Shown here piece by piece: positions 9,267 to 17,749 of a stretch of DNA of 64,000 nt (position 1 is the first letter of the stretch; every line of letters starts with the position of its first letter). The DNA comes from Mycobacterium gordonae. Lineage in GTDB: Bacteria; Actinomycetota; Actinomycetes; Mycobacteriales; Mycobacteriaceae. The stretch is taken from NCBI RefSeq assembly GCF_002101675.1, contig NZ_LQOY01000207.1, positions 117,852 to 181,851 of the forward strand, written 5' to 3'. The notes below the pieces were generated by a model that had not been told where the DNA came from, searched no databases, and saw nothing but the letters and a program-made list of their open reading frames with translations. Made by a program: the position numbers and the translations under genes.

Positions 9267-10097
9267 TCACTCCCCCAATTGCAGGCAGACGGCCAGCGCC
9301 CCATCGCCGACGTGCAGTGCGAGCACCGGGCCCAACGGGGTCACCAGCGCGGGCTCGCACGCAGGCAACCGCTCGGCCAACGTGCTTGCCAGCTCGCGCG
9401 CGCCGTCGGGGTTGGCGACGTGGTGCACCGCGATTGCCGCAGAGCGCTCCCCCACGATCTCGCAGACCTGATCCACCATCGCCGCAATGGCCCCTCTGGC
9501 GGTCCGGATACGTTGTGCCAGAACGAGTTTCCCGCCATCGATGTGTAGTAGCGGCTTGAGCGCCAGCGCGGTGCCCAGCCATGCCTTCGCGCCGCCGATG
9601 CGGCCGCTGCGGCGCAGATTGTCCAAACGGTGCACCACCATGTAGGCATGCGTGCGGTGCACCGCGGCCGTCGCGGCATCGGCGACGGTGTCCAGATCGG
9701 CCCCGCCCGCGGCCGCCCGAGCGGCCGTCAGCGCAATGAAACCGGCACCCATCGCCGTCGACTTGGAATCGATCACCCGTACCGAGGACCCGAATTCGGC
9801 GGCGGTCAGCTCTGCGGCGCGGCATGTTCCGGACAGGCCGGACGAAATATGCACGGCGACAACGCCGTCACCGTCACTGTCGGCCAGCGCTTGCCGATAG
9901 GCAGCACAGAGTTCGGCCGGCGTGGCCGCCGCGGTGGTCGCGTGGCGCTTGTGGATGTCGCCGGGAACATCGTCCACACCGTCGCGCAGGTCGGCACCGT
10001 CGAGCAGAATGTGCAGCGGCACTTCACGAATCCCCCACCGGTCGCGCAATTCGGTCGGTAGGCGCGACGAGCTGTCGGTGACCACTACGACGGACAA
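9267..10097 (-). CDS. DegV family fatty acid-binding protein (Rv2417c-like)
   Basis: The 276-residue product starts SVVVVTDSSSRLPTELRDRW and matches the DegV fold: an N-terminal Rossmann-like lobe with the TDSSS motif and a later VAVHISSGLSGT segment that helps bind the acyl chain. Known DegV/FakB proteins bind one fatty acid and can present it to a fatty-acid kinase. The TTG at 10095-10097 is chosen because it gives the same N-terminus as M. tuberculosis Rv2417c; the frame stays open further upstream but that part is unlike the family. The start overlaps the end of octT by 13 bases, so it is the last gene of the nadD cluster. Confidence 0.85.
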   Translation of the reverse strand: MSVVVVTDSSSRLPTELRDRWGIREVPLHILLDGADLRDGVDDVPGDIHKRHATTAAATPAELCAAYRQALADSDGDGVVAVHISSGLSGTCRAAELTAAEFGSSVRVIDSKSTAMGAGFIALTAARAAAGGADLDTVADAATAAVHRTHAYMVVHRLDNLRRSGRIGGAKAWLGTALALKPLLHIDGGKLVLAQRIRTARGAIAAMVDQVCEIVGERSAAIAVHHVANPDGARELASTLAERLPACEPALVTPLGPVLALHVGDGALAVCLQLGE

Positions 10098-10852
10098 CTG
10101 CGAGTTTTCTCGTTCGGAACTGTGCCGGTCTGAAAGGCTTCGGCGAGCGCCTTGAGCATCAGCTCGGCGACGCACTGATGCGCCTCGAAGTTCCAGTGGA
10201 TCCCGTCCGGATTGCCGCGCCCGCTCATGATCTCTTCCCCGACCGCGGCTTTGAGATCCACCAGCGCAATGTTCTGCCGCTCGGCCCATTCCGCGATCGC
10301 CGCGACGGTACCCTCGCGTCCGTGGTGCGCCCTGCCATAGGTTTCGGCGATGTGCACGGACGGCAACGACGCCACGATCGGGATGCCGGGACGGTTGAAG
10401 TCGATTGCGCCACGGGTCTTTTCGAGGTAGTACGCGGTCAGCTGGGGCGGCAGTGCCGACCTTGCCACCGGCGAGAGCCGGGGCTGCAACCAGCCGTAGC
10501 CTTCCCGAACCCACCGCCGCAGCCATGGCGGCCGGACGTAACGGATCAGCTCACGCATCGCGGTGGGCCACACCGACGGCAACGAATCCATGCCGCTGGT
10601 GGCGAAGATCACCGCGCCCGCCTTGGGCAGCGCCGCCCAGGCCCGCGGGTCCTGAGTGGCAGCCCACCACACGTCCCGGCAGGTCCAGCCGATACGGCCG
10701 ATCAATTCCACGTCCCAACCGAGTTGAGCACCAACGATATTGGGCCAGATACGCGGGTCGTCGGCGGGCAGGCCGCCGGTAGGGCCGTAGTACGACAGCG
10801 AGTCGGCGAAGATCAGCAGGGTGGGCCTGGGCCCGGCATCAGAGGACGTCAT
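10085..10852 (-). CDS. octT: Glucosylglycerate octanoyltransferase, SGNH hydrolase family
   Basis: This 255-residue protein has SGNH/GDSL blocks: ADSLSYYGP near the N-terminus with the nucleophilic Ser, and GNPDGIHWNFEAHQ near the C-terminus with the Asp/His pair. It sits next to gpgP, as Rv2418c does in M. tuberculosis, where the enzyme transfers octanoate to glucosylglycerate on the way to methylglucose lipopolysaccharides. The ATG at 10850-10852 (MTSSDAGPRP) overlaps the 3' end of gpgP by 14 bases; the open frame continues upstream but lacks family similarity. The specific function rests on synteny and the SGNH motifs. Confidence 0.85.
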   Translation of the reverse strand: MTSSDAGPRPTLLIFADSLSYYGPTGGLPADDPRIWPNIVGAQLGWDVELIGRIGWTCRDVWWAATQDPRAWAALPKAGAVIFATSGMDSLPSVWPTAMRELIRYVRPPWLRRWVREGYGWLQPRLSPVARSALPPQLTAYYLEKTRGAIDFNRPGIPIVASLPSVHIAETYGRAHHGREGTVAAIAEWAERQNIALVDLKAAVGEEIMSGRGNPDGIHWNFEAHQCVAELMLKALAEAFQTGTVPNEKTRSCPS

Positions 10853-11510
10853 TGGACACCTGCGCCGACGCGTTCCACACATCCAGTCGCCAGCGGATGT
10901 CTTCGAAACGTGCGGCATCCTCCGAATGACCGCTCAGCTGGACCCAACTGCAGTTGCCCATGCCACCCAGGACGGGCCAATTGGCCACCGGAATCTTCAG
11001 CAGCGCGGCCGACAGCGCGGCGATCAGACCACCGTGAGCCACCAGCACGATGGGCCGCTCGGGCTGGCCTGTGCTGCCCCACTCCGGTGCGGCGGCAACC
11101 AGTTCGGCCACCAACGGCACACTCCGCGCGGCGACGTCGACCCTGCTTTCGCCGCCGTGCGGTGCCCAGGCGGCGTCCTCCCGCCATGCCAGTCGGGCGC
11201 CGGGGACCTCGGCGTCGATCTGGGTGTGCGTCATGCCCTGCCAGTCACCCAGGTGGGTCTCCCGTAGCCGCGGGTCCACCTTGACGGGCATGCCGGTCTG
11301 TTCGCCGAGCCTGGTCGCCGTGTCGTAGGCACGCCGAAGATCCGAGGACACAATCAGCAACGGCTGCAGTTTGCCCAGCACTTCGGCAGCGGCCACGGCC
11401 TGGGCGCGGCCAAGGTCGCTCAGGTCCGTGTCGAGCTGACCCTGCATCCGGCTGCCGAGGTTGTAGTCGGTCTGCCCGTGCCGCAGCATCACCAGCCGGC
11501 GCGCCCTCAT
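10839..11510 (-). CDS. gpgP: Glucosyl-3-phosphoglycerate phosphatase
   Basis: A 223-residue histidine phosphatase superfamily protein. The catalytic RHG motif (MLRHGQTDYN, His11) is at the N-terminus, followed by RETHLGDW with the likely acid Glu and a second conserved His in VLVAHGG. The neighbours and length match Rv2419c, which removes phosphate from glucosyl-3-phosphoglycerate to give glucosylglycerate, the substrate of the adjacent octT. The start overlaps the rsfS stop as ATGA, implying translational coupling. The generic phosphoglycerate mutase name would be less specific. Confidence 0.9.
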   Translation of the reverse strand: MRARRLVMLRHGQTDYNLGSRMQGQLDTDLSDLGRAQAVAAAEVLGKLQPLLIVSSDLRRAYDTATRLGEQTGMPVKVDPRLRETHLGDWQGMTHTQIDAEVPGARLAWREDAAWAPHGGESRVDVAARSVPLVAELVAAAPEWGSTGQPERPIVLVAHGGLIAALSAALLKIPVANWPVLGGMGNCSWVQLSGHSEDAARFEDIRWRLDVWNASAQVSNDVL

Positions 11511-11890
11511 TCCGCAGCCCCGTCAGGGTGGTCGCCCAGGTCGACGGCCACCAGCGGGCAGTCACCCCACAACCGGTCGAGCGCGTAGAAATTGCGGTCG
11601 TCCTGGTGCTGGATGTGCACGACGATGTCGCGGTAATCCAGCAATGTCCAGCGGCCCTCGCGGGCTCCTTCACGACGGGCGGGCTTGTAGCCGGCCCGGC
11701 GCATCTTCTCCTCGACCTCGTCGACGATGGCGTTGACCTGCCGTTCGTTGGACGCCGAGGCGATCACGAAGCAGTCGGTGATGACCAGTTGGCCGGAGAC
11801 GTCGATGACGAGGACGTCGTCGGCGAGCTTGGATGCCGCAGCGGCGGCAGCCACCGTTGCCATGTCGATCGCTTCCTGATTTGCGCTCAT
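11507..11890 (-). CDS. rsfS: Ribosome silencing factor RsfS
   Basis: The 127-residue product begins MSANQEAIDMATVAAAAA and carries the core motifs DVSGQLVITDCFVIAS, GRWTLLDYRDIVVHIQ and FYALDRLWGDCP. RsfS binds ribosomal protein uL14 and blocks subunit joining when nutrients are short (family knowledge). The ATG at 11888-11890 is chosen from family length and overlaps the nadD stop as ATGA; a longer open frame to 12004 lies inside nadD and is not supported. The nadD-rsfS pairing is common in bacteria. Confidence 0.95.
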   Translation of the reverse strand: MSANQEAIDMATVAAAAAASKLADDVLVIDVSGQLVITDCFVIASASNERQVNAIVDEVEEKMRRAGYKPARREGAREGRWTLLDYRDIVVHIQHQDDRNFYALDRLWGDCPLVAVDLGDHPDGAAE

Positions 11891-12552
11891 GTGCTGTTCC
11901 CGGCCGCCACGCTGGGGGCGGCCGGGTTCTCGCTCCTCTCGGGTTTGCGGTAGAGGCGTCGTTTGGAGACGTACTGCACGACACCGTCGGGCATCAGGTA
12001 CCACAGCGGCCGGCGCTCCAGGGCGCGGCGCCGGCAGTCGGTCGACGAAATCGCCAGAGCGGGGATTTCCACCAACGTCAACGCATCGCGGGGCAGCTCC
12101 CCCAGGACTTCGGTGATGTGGTCGTGGCGCAGCTCGTAGCCGGGCCGGCTGACACCTATAAAACGCGCCAGCTCGAACATCTCTTCCCAGCCGTGCCAGG
12201 TCAGGATGGACGCCAGCGCATCGGCGCCGGTGATGAAGTACAGCTCGGAGTCCGCGTTGAGGGTGTGCAGGTCACGCAACGTGTCCTTGGTGTACGTGGG
12301 GCCACCCCGGTCGATGTCGACCCGGCTCACCGAGAAGCGGGGGTTGGACGCGGTGGCGATCACGGTCATCAGGTACCGGTCCTCGGCGGCCGACACCTGG
12401 CGGTCTTTCTGCCACGGCTGCCCGCTGGGCACGAACACGACTTCGTCGAGGGAAAACTTGTGCGCGACCTCGCTGGCAGCAACCAGGTGGCCGTAATGGA
12501 TGGGATCGAACGTCCCACCCATCACCCCCAGCCTGCGCAGCTGCTTTTGCAT
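11887..12552 (-). CDS. nadD: Nicotinate-nucleotide adenylyltransferase
   Basis: The 221-residue protein has the nucleotidyltransferase signature GVMGGTFDPIHYGHLVAA at the N-terminus, VPSGQPWQK, and the C-terminal ISSTDCRRR matching the ISSTxIR motif. It converts nicotinate mononucleotide and ATP to nicotinate adenine dinucleotide, the step before NadE, which is also in this window. The ATG at 12550-12552 is preceded by TAAGCT at 12661-12666 counted on plus as AGCTTA at 12561-12566, eight bases from the start, so a leaderless transcript is possible but weaker than the other cases here. It heads the nadD-rsfS-gpgP-octT-degV cluster. Confidence 0.95.
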   Translation of the reverse strand: MQKQLRRLGVMGGTFDPIHYGHLVAASEVAHKFSLDEVVFVPSGQPWQKDRQVSAAEDRYLMTVIATASNPRFSVSRVDIDRGGPTYTKDTLRDLHTLNADSELYFITGADALASILTWHGWEEMFELARFIGVSRPGYELRHDHITEVLGELPRDALTLVEIPALAISSTDCRRRALERRPLWYLMPDGVVQYVSKRRLYRKPERSENPAAPSVAAGNST

Positions 12553-12600
12553 GGTTTGCCAGCTTACTGGAGCGACGTCGCCATAGCCGGGTCGGCGGTT

Positions 12601-12632
12601 GCGGGGCCAGCAGCAGAAACGCTGGTGCCCCG
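12601..12632 (-). terminator. Hairpin downstream of PE-PGRS gene
   Basis: GCGGGGC-CAGC pairs with GCTGG-TGCCCCGC across a short loop, with a two-base bulge. It lies in the 99 bases between the PE-PGRS stop at 12652 and the nadD start. A factor-independent terminator without a strong U-tract, as is common in mycobacteria, is the likely role. Confidence 0.55.
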
Positions 12633-12651
12633 CGGGTCCGGCCCTGTTCGG

Positions 12652-14118
12652 TTACCCCTGTCCGGGAGCTCCGTTTGTCCCAACGAGCAGGCCGCCGGTT
12701 CCTCCGCTGCCGCCGGCGCCGCCGTTGGTCCCGTTTCCGCCGGCTCCGCCGTTACCGATGAACTGTGCGTTGCCGCCGTTGCCCCCGATTGCAACAGTGG
12801 TTCCGAAAGCGGGTCCGCCATCGCCGCCCCGCCCGCCGTCGCCGATGATTCCGCCGCGCCCGCCGTTGCCGCCGGTCCCGCCGTTGCCGAGCATGCCGCC
12901 GAACCCACCGGTGCCGCCGGCCCCACCGTTGCCGTACAGCCCAGCATTGCCGCCGTTGCCACCGGCGAACCCAGGGTTGGTTCCGACGTTGTTGCCACCG
13001 GCGCCGCCGGCACCACCGTTGCCGAACAGCCAGCCGCCGGACCCGCCGTCTGCGCCGGCCTGCGCCAGGCCCGCGCCACCGGCGCCACCGTTTCCGAACA
13101 GCCCGGCATGTCCACCGGCCCCAGGAGCGACCGCGGCACTGATGGAACTGCCGCCGTTGCCGCCGTCACCCCACAGGAAGCCGCCTTTTGCTCCAGGCAG
13201 CCCGTTGCCGCCGTTGCCGCCGTCGCCGGTCAGCAGCCCGGCCCGGCCCGCGACGCCGCCGGGAGTACCGACACCGCCGTCGCCGCCGTCGCCGAACAGA
13301 TAGGCGTTCCCGCCGGCACCGCCGTAACCAACTCCGGAGAGGCTGCCGCCGGCGTTTCCGCCGTTACCGTGCAGCAGTCCACCGTTGCCGCCGCTACCGC
13401 CGCTACCCCCGGCGGTGGCGAAGGACAACCCACTAGCCCCGCCTGCCCCGCCGTTTCCGAACAGCCCGGCGGACCCGCCGTTGGCGCCGTTGCCGGCGGT
13501 AGCCGTGTTCGAGGTGCCGCCCGCGCCGCCGCTGCCGGCATTGCCCCACAACAGACCACCTCCGGCGCCGAGTCCACCGCTGCCCGCGTCGCCGGCCGGA
13601 TTGTTGCCACCGCGTCCGCCGCTACCGCCGTTACCGAACAGCCCGGCTGCACCCCCAGCGCCGCCGTTCTGACCGATGCCGCCGGAGCCGCCGTTGCCGC
13701 CATCGCCGAGCAGGATCCCGCCGGGACGGCCCGCCTCGCCGGTACCGTCGACACCGTTGGCGCCGTTGCCGATCAGGGGGCGGTTGAACAGCGCCTGCGT
13801 CGGCGCGTTGATCGCATTGAGCAAAGCCTGCTCGACGTTGGTCGCCTCTGCCGCCGCGTACGCGTCAGCCCCACCGGTCATCATCCGCACGAACTGCGAG
13901 TGAAAATCCGCGGCATGGGCGCTCAATGCTTGATAGGACTGTGCGTGAATGCCGAATAGCGCTGCGATGGCCGCCGACACTTCGTCAGCGCCCGCCGCAA
14001 GCACACCCGTTGTGGGAAACAGCGCGGCAGCGTTGGCTGCGCTGATGGTCGTTCCGATGCCTGCCAGATCCCCAGCCGCAGCGGTCACCCATTCCGGCGC
14101 AGCAATCACGTACGACAT
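12652..14118 (-). CDS. PE-PGRS family protein
   Basis: The 488-residue protein starts MSYVIAAPEWVTAAAGDLAG. A PE domain of about 95 residues is followed by the linker ALFNRPLIGNGANG, and the rest is PGRS repeat with many LFGNGGAGG units. No C-terminal globular domain follows. The ATG at 14116-14118 is chosen because PE proteins begin MSYV and GGGAG lies about six bases upstream; the frame extends to 14178. It is divergent from the methyltransferase at 14286. In M. tuberculosis this slot between nadD and the VWA gene holds other genes, so this copy is a lineage-specific insertion (from memory of that map). Confidence 0.92.
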   Translation of the reverse strand: MSYVIAAPEWVTAAAGDLAGIGTTISAANAAALFPTTGVLAAGADEVSAAIAALFGIHAQSYQALSAHAADFHSQFVRMMTGGADAYAAAEATNVEQALLNAINAPTQALFNRPLIGNGANGVDGTGEAGRPGGILLGDGGNGGSGGIGQNGGAGGAAGLFGNGGSGGRGGNNPAGDAGSGGLGAGGGLLWGNAGSGGAGGTSNTATAGNGANGGSAGLFGNGGAGGASGLSFATAGGSGGSGGNGGLLHGNGGNAGGSLSGVGYGGAGGNAYLFGDGGDGGVGTPGGVAGRAGLLTGDGGNGGNGLPGAKGGFLWGDGGNGGSSISAAVAPGAGGHAGLFGNGGAGGAGLAQAGADGGSGGWLFGNGGAGGAGGNNVGTNPGFAGGNGGNAGLYGNGGAGGTGGFGGMLGNGGTGGNGGRGGIIGDGGRGGDGGPAFGTTVAIGGNGGNAQFIGNGGAGGNGTNGGAGGSGGTGGLLVGTNGAPGQG

Positions 14119-14285
14119 ATCTGGCTCCCGTCGCCCGGCCTGGCGATAGCCAGGCCGATCGGCGGATCGTAACGCCATCGCCTGACATTCTGGCCGGTTC
14201 GAGCAAGATCGGCAGGGTCTATGTTTCGGCGTCCATTTGCGTCGATGACCCCCATCAGAGCGGACGATCGTGTAGAAGGAGTGCT

Positions 14286-15332
14286 GTGGAAAATTCGCTG
14301 CCAGCAGCCGTAGATCAGCAACAAGAGTGGAAAGACGCCATGACCCGGCGGTTCCACAGCCGCTCTGTAGTCACCGGCGAGATTTCACTGCCAGCGGTGC
14401 CGAGCCTGCTCGACGAGTACGTGGAAATGTGCAGCCGCATCTTCGCCGCGGTGGGCAGGAAGTTCAACGACGAGGAACTCGCCCACCTGCGGACCGTGCT
14501 GCAGAATCAGCTGGCCGAGGCCTACTCGATCTCGCAGCGCTCCAACATCGTGATCAGTTACAACGCGCCCGTCGGCCCGACCCTGCACTACCAGGTCAAC
14601 GCCCGGTGGTTCACCGTTGCCGAAGCCTACGAAAACTGGATCAGCACGCGTGAACCACCGCTGTTCGGCACCGAGCCCGACGCGCGAGTGTGGGCGCTGG
14701 CCAATGAAGCCGCCGACGTTCGCGACCATCGGGTGCTCGACATCGGCGCGGGAACCGGGCGCAACGCCCTGCCCCTGGCCCGGCGCGGACACCCGGTCGA
14801 CGTGGTGGAGCTGACGCCGAAGTTCGCCGAGATCATCCGGACGCAGGCCCGCCAGGAAGGTCTCGACCTGCGGGTGATCGTGCGCAACGTCTTCGAGACC
14901 ACCGACGACCTGCGCCAGGATTACCAGTTGATCCTGCTGTCGGAAGTGGTGCCGGATTTCCGGTCGCCGCAGCAGTTGCGCAGGCTGTTCGAACTGGCCG
15001 CCGCCTGCCTGGCACCCGGTGGGCAGTTGGTGTTCAACACCTTCCTGCCCCGCTACGGCTACGAAATCGACGACGCCGCACGCGAATTCGGGCAGCAGGC
15101 ATACACAGGGATGTTCTCCCGCCAGGAGTTGGCAACCGGGGTCGAAGGGCTGCCGCTGGAGCTGGTCGCCGACGACTCGGTGTACGAATACGAGCAGGCC
15201 AACCTGCCGTCGGGCGCCTGGCCCCCCACCAGCTGGTACGCGGACTGGGTCAGCGGCCTCGACGTGTTCCCGGTCGCACGCGAGCAGAGCCCGATCGAGA
15301 TGCGCTGGCTGGTGTTCCGCAAGACCCGCTGA
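14286..15332 (+). CDS. Class I SAM-dependent methyltransferase
   Basis: A 348-residue protein whose second half is a Rossmann methyltransferase. Motif I is VLDIGAGTGRNALPLARRG (about residues 154-172), then VDVVELTPKFAEII (acidic residue for SAM ribose) and LILLSEVVPDF. The first 140 residues look like a separate helical domain with no motif known to me. The substrate cannot be read; the catalytic part resembles TehB/UbiE-type small-molecule methyltransferases. The GTG at 14286 follows AGAAGGAG at 14274-14281; an ATG at 14340 is an alternative. It is divergent from a PE-PGRS gene and convergent with the VWA gene, separated from the latter by a large palindrome. Confidence 0.8.
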   Translation: MENSLPAAVDQQQEWKDAMTRRFHSRSVVTGEISLPAVPSLLDEYVEMCSRIFAAVGRKFNDEELAHLRTVLQNQLAEAYSISQRSNIVISYNAPVGPTLHYQVNARWFTVAEAYENWISTREPPLFGTEPDARVWALANEAADVRDHRVLDIGAGTGRNALPLARRGHPVDVVELTPKFAEIIRTQARQEGLDLRVIVRNVFETTDDLRQDYQLILLSEVVPDFRSPQQLRRLFELAAACLAPGGQLVFNTFLPRYGYEIDDAAREFGQQAYTGMFSRQELATGVEGLPLELVADDSVYEYEQANLPSGAWPPTSWYADWVSGLDVFPVAREQSPIEMRWLVFRKTR

Positions 15333-15337
15333 GGGTT

Positions 15338-15399
15338 GGCGAGCAGACGCAAAGGCCCCTCGGAACGCGCGTTCCGGGGGGCTTTAGCGTCTGCTCGCC
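15338..15399. terminator. Large bidirectional inverted repeat, GCGAGCAGACGC family
   Basis: A near-perfect palindrome centred at 15368/15369. The outer arm GGCGAGCAGACGC (15338-15350) pairs with GCGTCTGCTCGCC (15387-15399), and the core is CGGAACGCGCGTTCCG. It sits six bases after the methyltransferase stop and seven before the VWA stop, so it can terminate both convergent transcripts. The same outer arm recurs at 53415-53475. Confidence 0.85.
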
Positions 15400-15405
15400 G
15401 GGAAG

Positions 15406-16851
15406 CTAGACCGGCAACAGCGCGTCGATCACCGTGGCCAGCTGTTTGGCCGAGCGGCATTCGTGCATGGTGATGACTTCCTCGTAGCGGGGCACCGCCG
15501 AGTCCCCGCTGCCCCACAGGTGTCTGGGCTCGGGATTGAGCCAGTGCGCATGCCGGGAGGCGTTGACCATGTCCGCGAGCACATCCACGGCCGGGTTGCG
15601 GTAGTTGGTGCGCCCGTCGCCGAGCACCAGCAGGGAACTGCGCGGCGACAACACGTTCGGGTTCGCCTGCACGAACGAGACGAACGCGTTGCCGTAGTCC
15701 GAGTGGCCGTCGCGGGCGTACACACCGGCTTCGCGGGTGATCCGCTGAATGGCCACCGCCAGGTCGGCCTCCGGCCCGAACATGTGCGTCACCTCATCGG
15801 TGGTGTCGATGAACGCGAACACGCGAACCCGCGAAAACTGTTGGCGCAGCGCATGAACCAACAACAAAGTGAAGTGACTGAACCCGGCGACAGATCCTGA
15901 CACATCACAGAGGACCACCAGCTCCGGCCGTGCCGGGCGGGGTTTCTTCAGCACGACGTCGATCGGTACGCCGCCGGTGGACATCGACTTGCGCAGGGTC
16001 TTGCGCAGGTCGATCGACCCGGCGCGGGACCGGCGCCGCCGCGCCGCCAGCCGGGTGGCCAGCGTGCGGGCCAGCGGCGCCACCACGCGGCGCATCTGCC
16101 GTAGCTGCTCACCGGATGCCCGCAGGAACTCGACGTTCTCGGACAGCTGCGGGATGCCGTACATCTGGACGTGCTCACGGCCCAGCTGCTCGGCGGTGCG
16201 CCGCTTGGTCTCCGCGTCCACCATCTTCCGCAACTGCGAAATCTTCTGCGCCGCAATGGCTTTGGCGATCTGCTCCTGGCTGGGGGTGGGCTCGTCGCCG
16301 TAGGGGGCCAGCAGCCCCGCCAGCAGCTTGCCTTCCAGTTCGTCCAGCGCCATCGCCTTGAGCGCCTGATACGACGAGAACGACGGGCCGCGGCTCGAGT
16401 TGTACTTGCCGTAGGCCTCCACGATCCGGGCGATCATCCGGACCAGCCGCTCGTCCATGTCGGCCAGGTCCGGGTTGTCGGCCAGCAGGTCCAGCAGCAT
16501 CTGCCGCATCGCCTCGACGTCGTCGGGGGGCAGCGCGTCGGAATCGGAGTCGCCGTCTCCCCCTTCTGAGACCACCGCCCGGGCCCCGAGCGCCGCGGGG
16601 AACCACAGGTCGAACATGGCGTCGTAGGTCTCGCGGTGATCCGGCCGGCGCAGCACCGCGCACGCCAGGCCCTCGCGGAGCACCATACGGTCCTCCAGAC
16701 CCAGGGTCGCCATCACCCGGCCGGCATCCACCGTTTCCGACGGACCCACCGAAATCCCGCTCGCGCGAAGCGCTTCCACGAACCCGACCAGATGCCCCGG
16801 CAAGCCGTGCGGGGCGAGCGGCCGGGACGGGCGGATGCGCCGGCTGGCCAT
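15406..16851 (-). CDS. VWA domain protein, CoxE-like (Rv2425c-like)
   Basis: This 481-residue protein has a C-terminal von Willebrand A domain with the MIDAS motif DVSGSVAGFS and a later GDGRTNYRNP loop. The middle is charged and Arg-rich (RRRRSRAGSIDLRKTLRKS). VWA proteins of this type work with MoxR AAA+ ATPases in metal insertion or complex assembly; the substrate here is unknown. The start overlaps the stop of the MoxR gene by one base (TGATG), so the two are co-translated. The arrangement matches Rv2426c-Rv2425c upstream of proA. No signal peptide is seen, so a cytoplasmic location is likely. Confidence 0.85.
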   Translation of the reverse strand: MASRRIRPSRPLAPHGLPGHLVGFVEALRASGISVGPSETVDAGRVMATLGLEDRMVLREGLACAVLRRPDHRETYDAMFDLWFPAALGARAVVSEGGDGDSDSDALPPDDVEAMRQMLLDLLADNPDLADMDERLVRMIARIVEAYGKYNSSRGPSFSSYQALKAMALDELEGKLLAGLLAPYGDEPTPSQEQIAKAIAAQKISQLRKMVDAETKRRTAEQLGREHVQMYGIPQLSENVEFLRASGEQLRQMRRVVAPLARTLATRLAARRRRSRAGSIDLRKTLRKSMSTGGVPIDVVLKKPRPARPELVVLCDVSGSVAGFSHFTLLLVHALRQQFSRVRVFAFIDTTDEVTHMFGPEADLAVAIQRITREAGVYARDGHSDYGNAFVSFVQANPNVLSPRSSLLVLGDGRTNYRNPAVDVLADMVNASRHAHWLNPEPRHLWGSGDSAVPRYEEVITMHECRSAKQLATVIDALLPV

Positions 16852-17726
16852 CAGTTCAGCCTCAGCTCGCCGGTCGCGCGTTGCTGGTCGGACTGGTGTT
16901 TGAGCACGACACCGAGGGTGGCGGCGACGACGGCGTCGTCGATGGTGTCCATGCCCAGCGCCAGCAGGGTGCGGCCCCAGTCGATGGTCTCGGCGATCGA
17001 CGGCACCTTCTTGAGCTGCATGCCGCGCAGCACGCCGATGATGCGCACCAACTCCTCGGCGAGGTGTTCGGGCAGTTCGGGCACGCGTGAGAGCAGGATG
17101 CGCCGTTCCAGCTCCGGAGTCGGGAAGTCGATGTGCAGGAACAGGCAGCGACGCTTGAGGGCCTCGGACAATTCGCGGGTGGCGTTGGAGGTCAGCACGA
17201 CCAGCGGTGTGCGGGTTGCGGTGATGGTGCCCAGCTCCGGGACGGTCACGGCGAAATCGGACAGCACCTCAAGCAGCAGGCCTTCGATCTCGATGTCGGC
17301 CTTATCGGTTTCGTCGATCAGCAGCACGGTCGGCTCGGTGCGGCGGATCGCGGTCAGCAACGGACGCTGCAGCAGGAACTCCTCGCTGAACACGTCATCC
17401 TTGGTGGACTGCCAGTCCCCGGAGCCGGCCTGGATCCGCAGGATCTGCTTGGCGTGATTCCACTCGTAGAGGGCTCGCGCCTCGTCGACGCCCTCGTAGC
17501 ACTGCAGCCGGACCAGGCCCGACCCGGTCGCCTGGGCCACGGCGCGGGCCAGTTCGGTCTTGCCGACCCCGGCGGGACCTTCGACCAGCAGCGGCTTGCC
17601 CAGCCGGTCGGCGAGGAAGACGGCGGTGGCGGTGGCGGTGTCGGGCAGGTAGCCCGTTTCGGCGAGCCGGCGCGAGACGTCAGCGATATCGGCGAACAGC
17701 GGCACGGGCCGCGCGGGCACGCTCAT
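16851..17726 (-). CDS. MoxR-type AAA+ ATPase (Rv2426c-like)
   Basis: The 291-residue protein has Walker A (VEGPAGVGKTELARAVA), Walker B (VLLIDETDKAD), sensor 1 (VVLTSNATRELSEALKRRC) with the arginine-finger region, and a C-terminal lid. MoxR ATPases act as chaperones that mature partners, usually together with a VWA protein, which follows directly and overlaps by one base. The ATG at 17724-17726 has AAAGGAG upstream. The gene begins 23 bases after the proA stop, so it may be read with the cyclase-channel-proA transcript. Confidence 0.9.
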   Translation of the reverse strand: MSVPARPVPLFADIADVSRRLAETGYLPDTATATAVFLADRLGKPLLVEGPAGVGKTELARAVAQATGSGLVRLQCYEGVDEARALYEWNHAKQILRIQAGSGDWQSTKDDVFSEEFLLQRPLLTAIRRTEPTVLLIDETDKADIEIEGLLLEVLSDFAVTVPELGTITATRTPLVVLTSNATRELSEALKRRCLFLHIDFPTPELERRILLSRVPELPEHLAEELVRIIGVLRGMQLKKVPSIAETIDWGRTLLALGMDTIDDAVVAATLGVVLKHQSDQQRATGELRLN

Positions 17727-17749
17727 AGGAGCTCCTTTGATCGAGGGAA

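Noticed and set aside
11833..13959. 708-codon frame opposite nadD and the PE-PGRS gene
   Set aside because: It is complementary to well-supported coding sequence and Ala/Val-rich by base composition.
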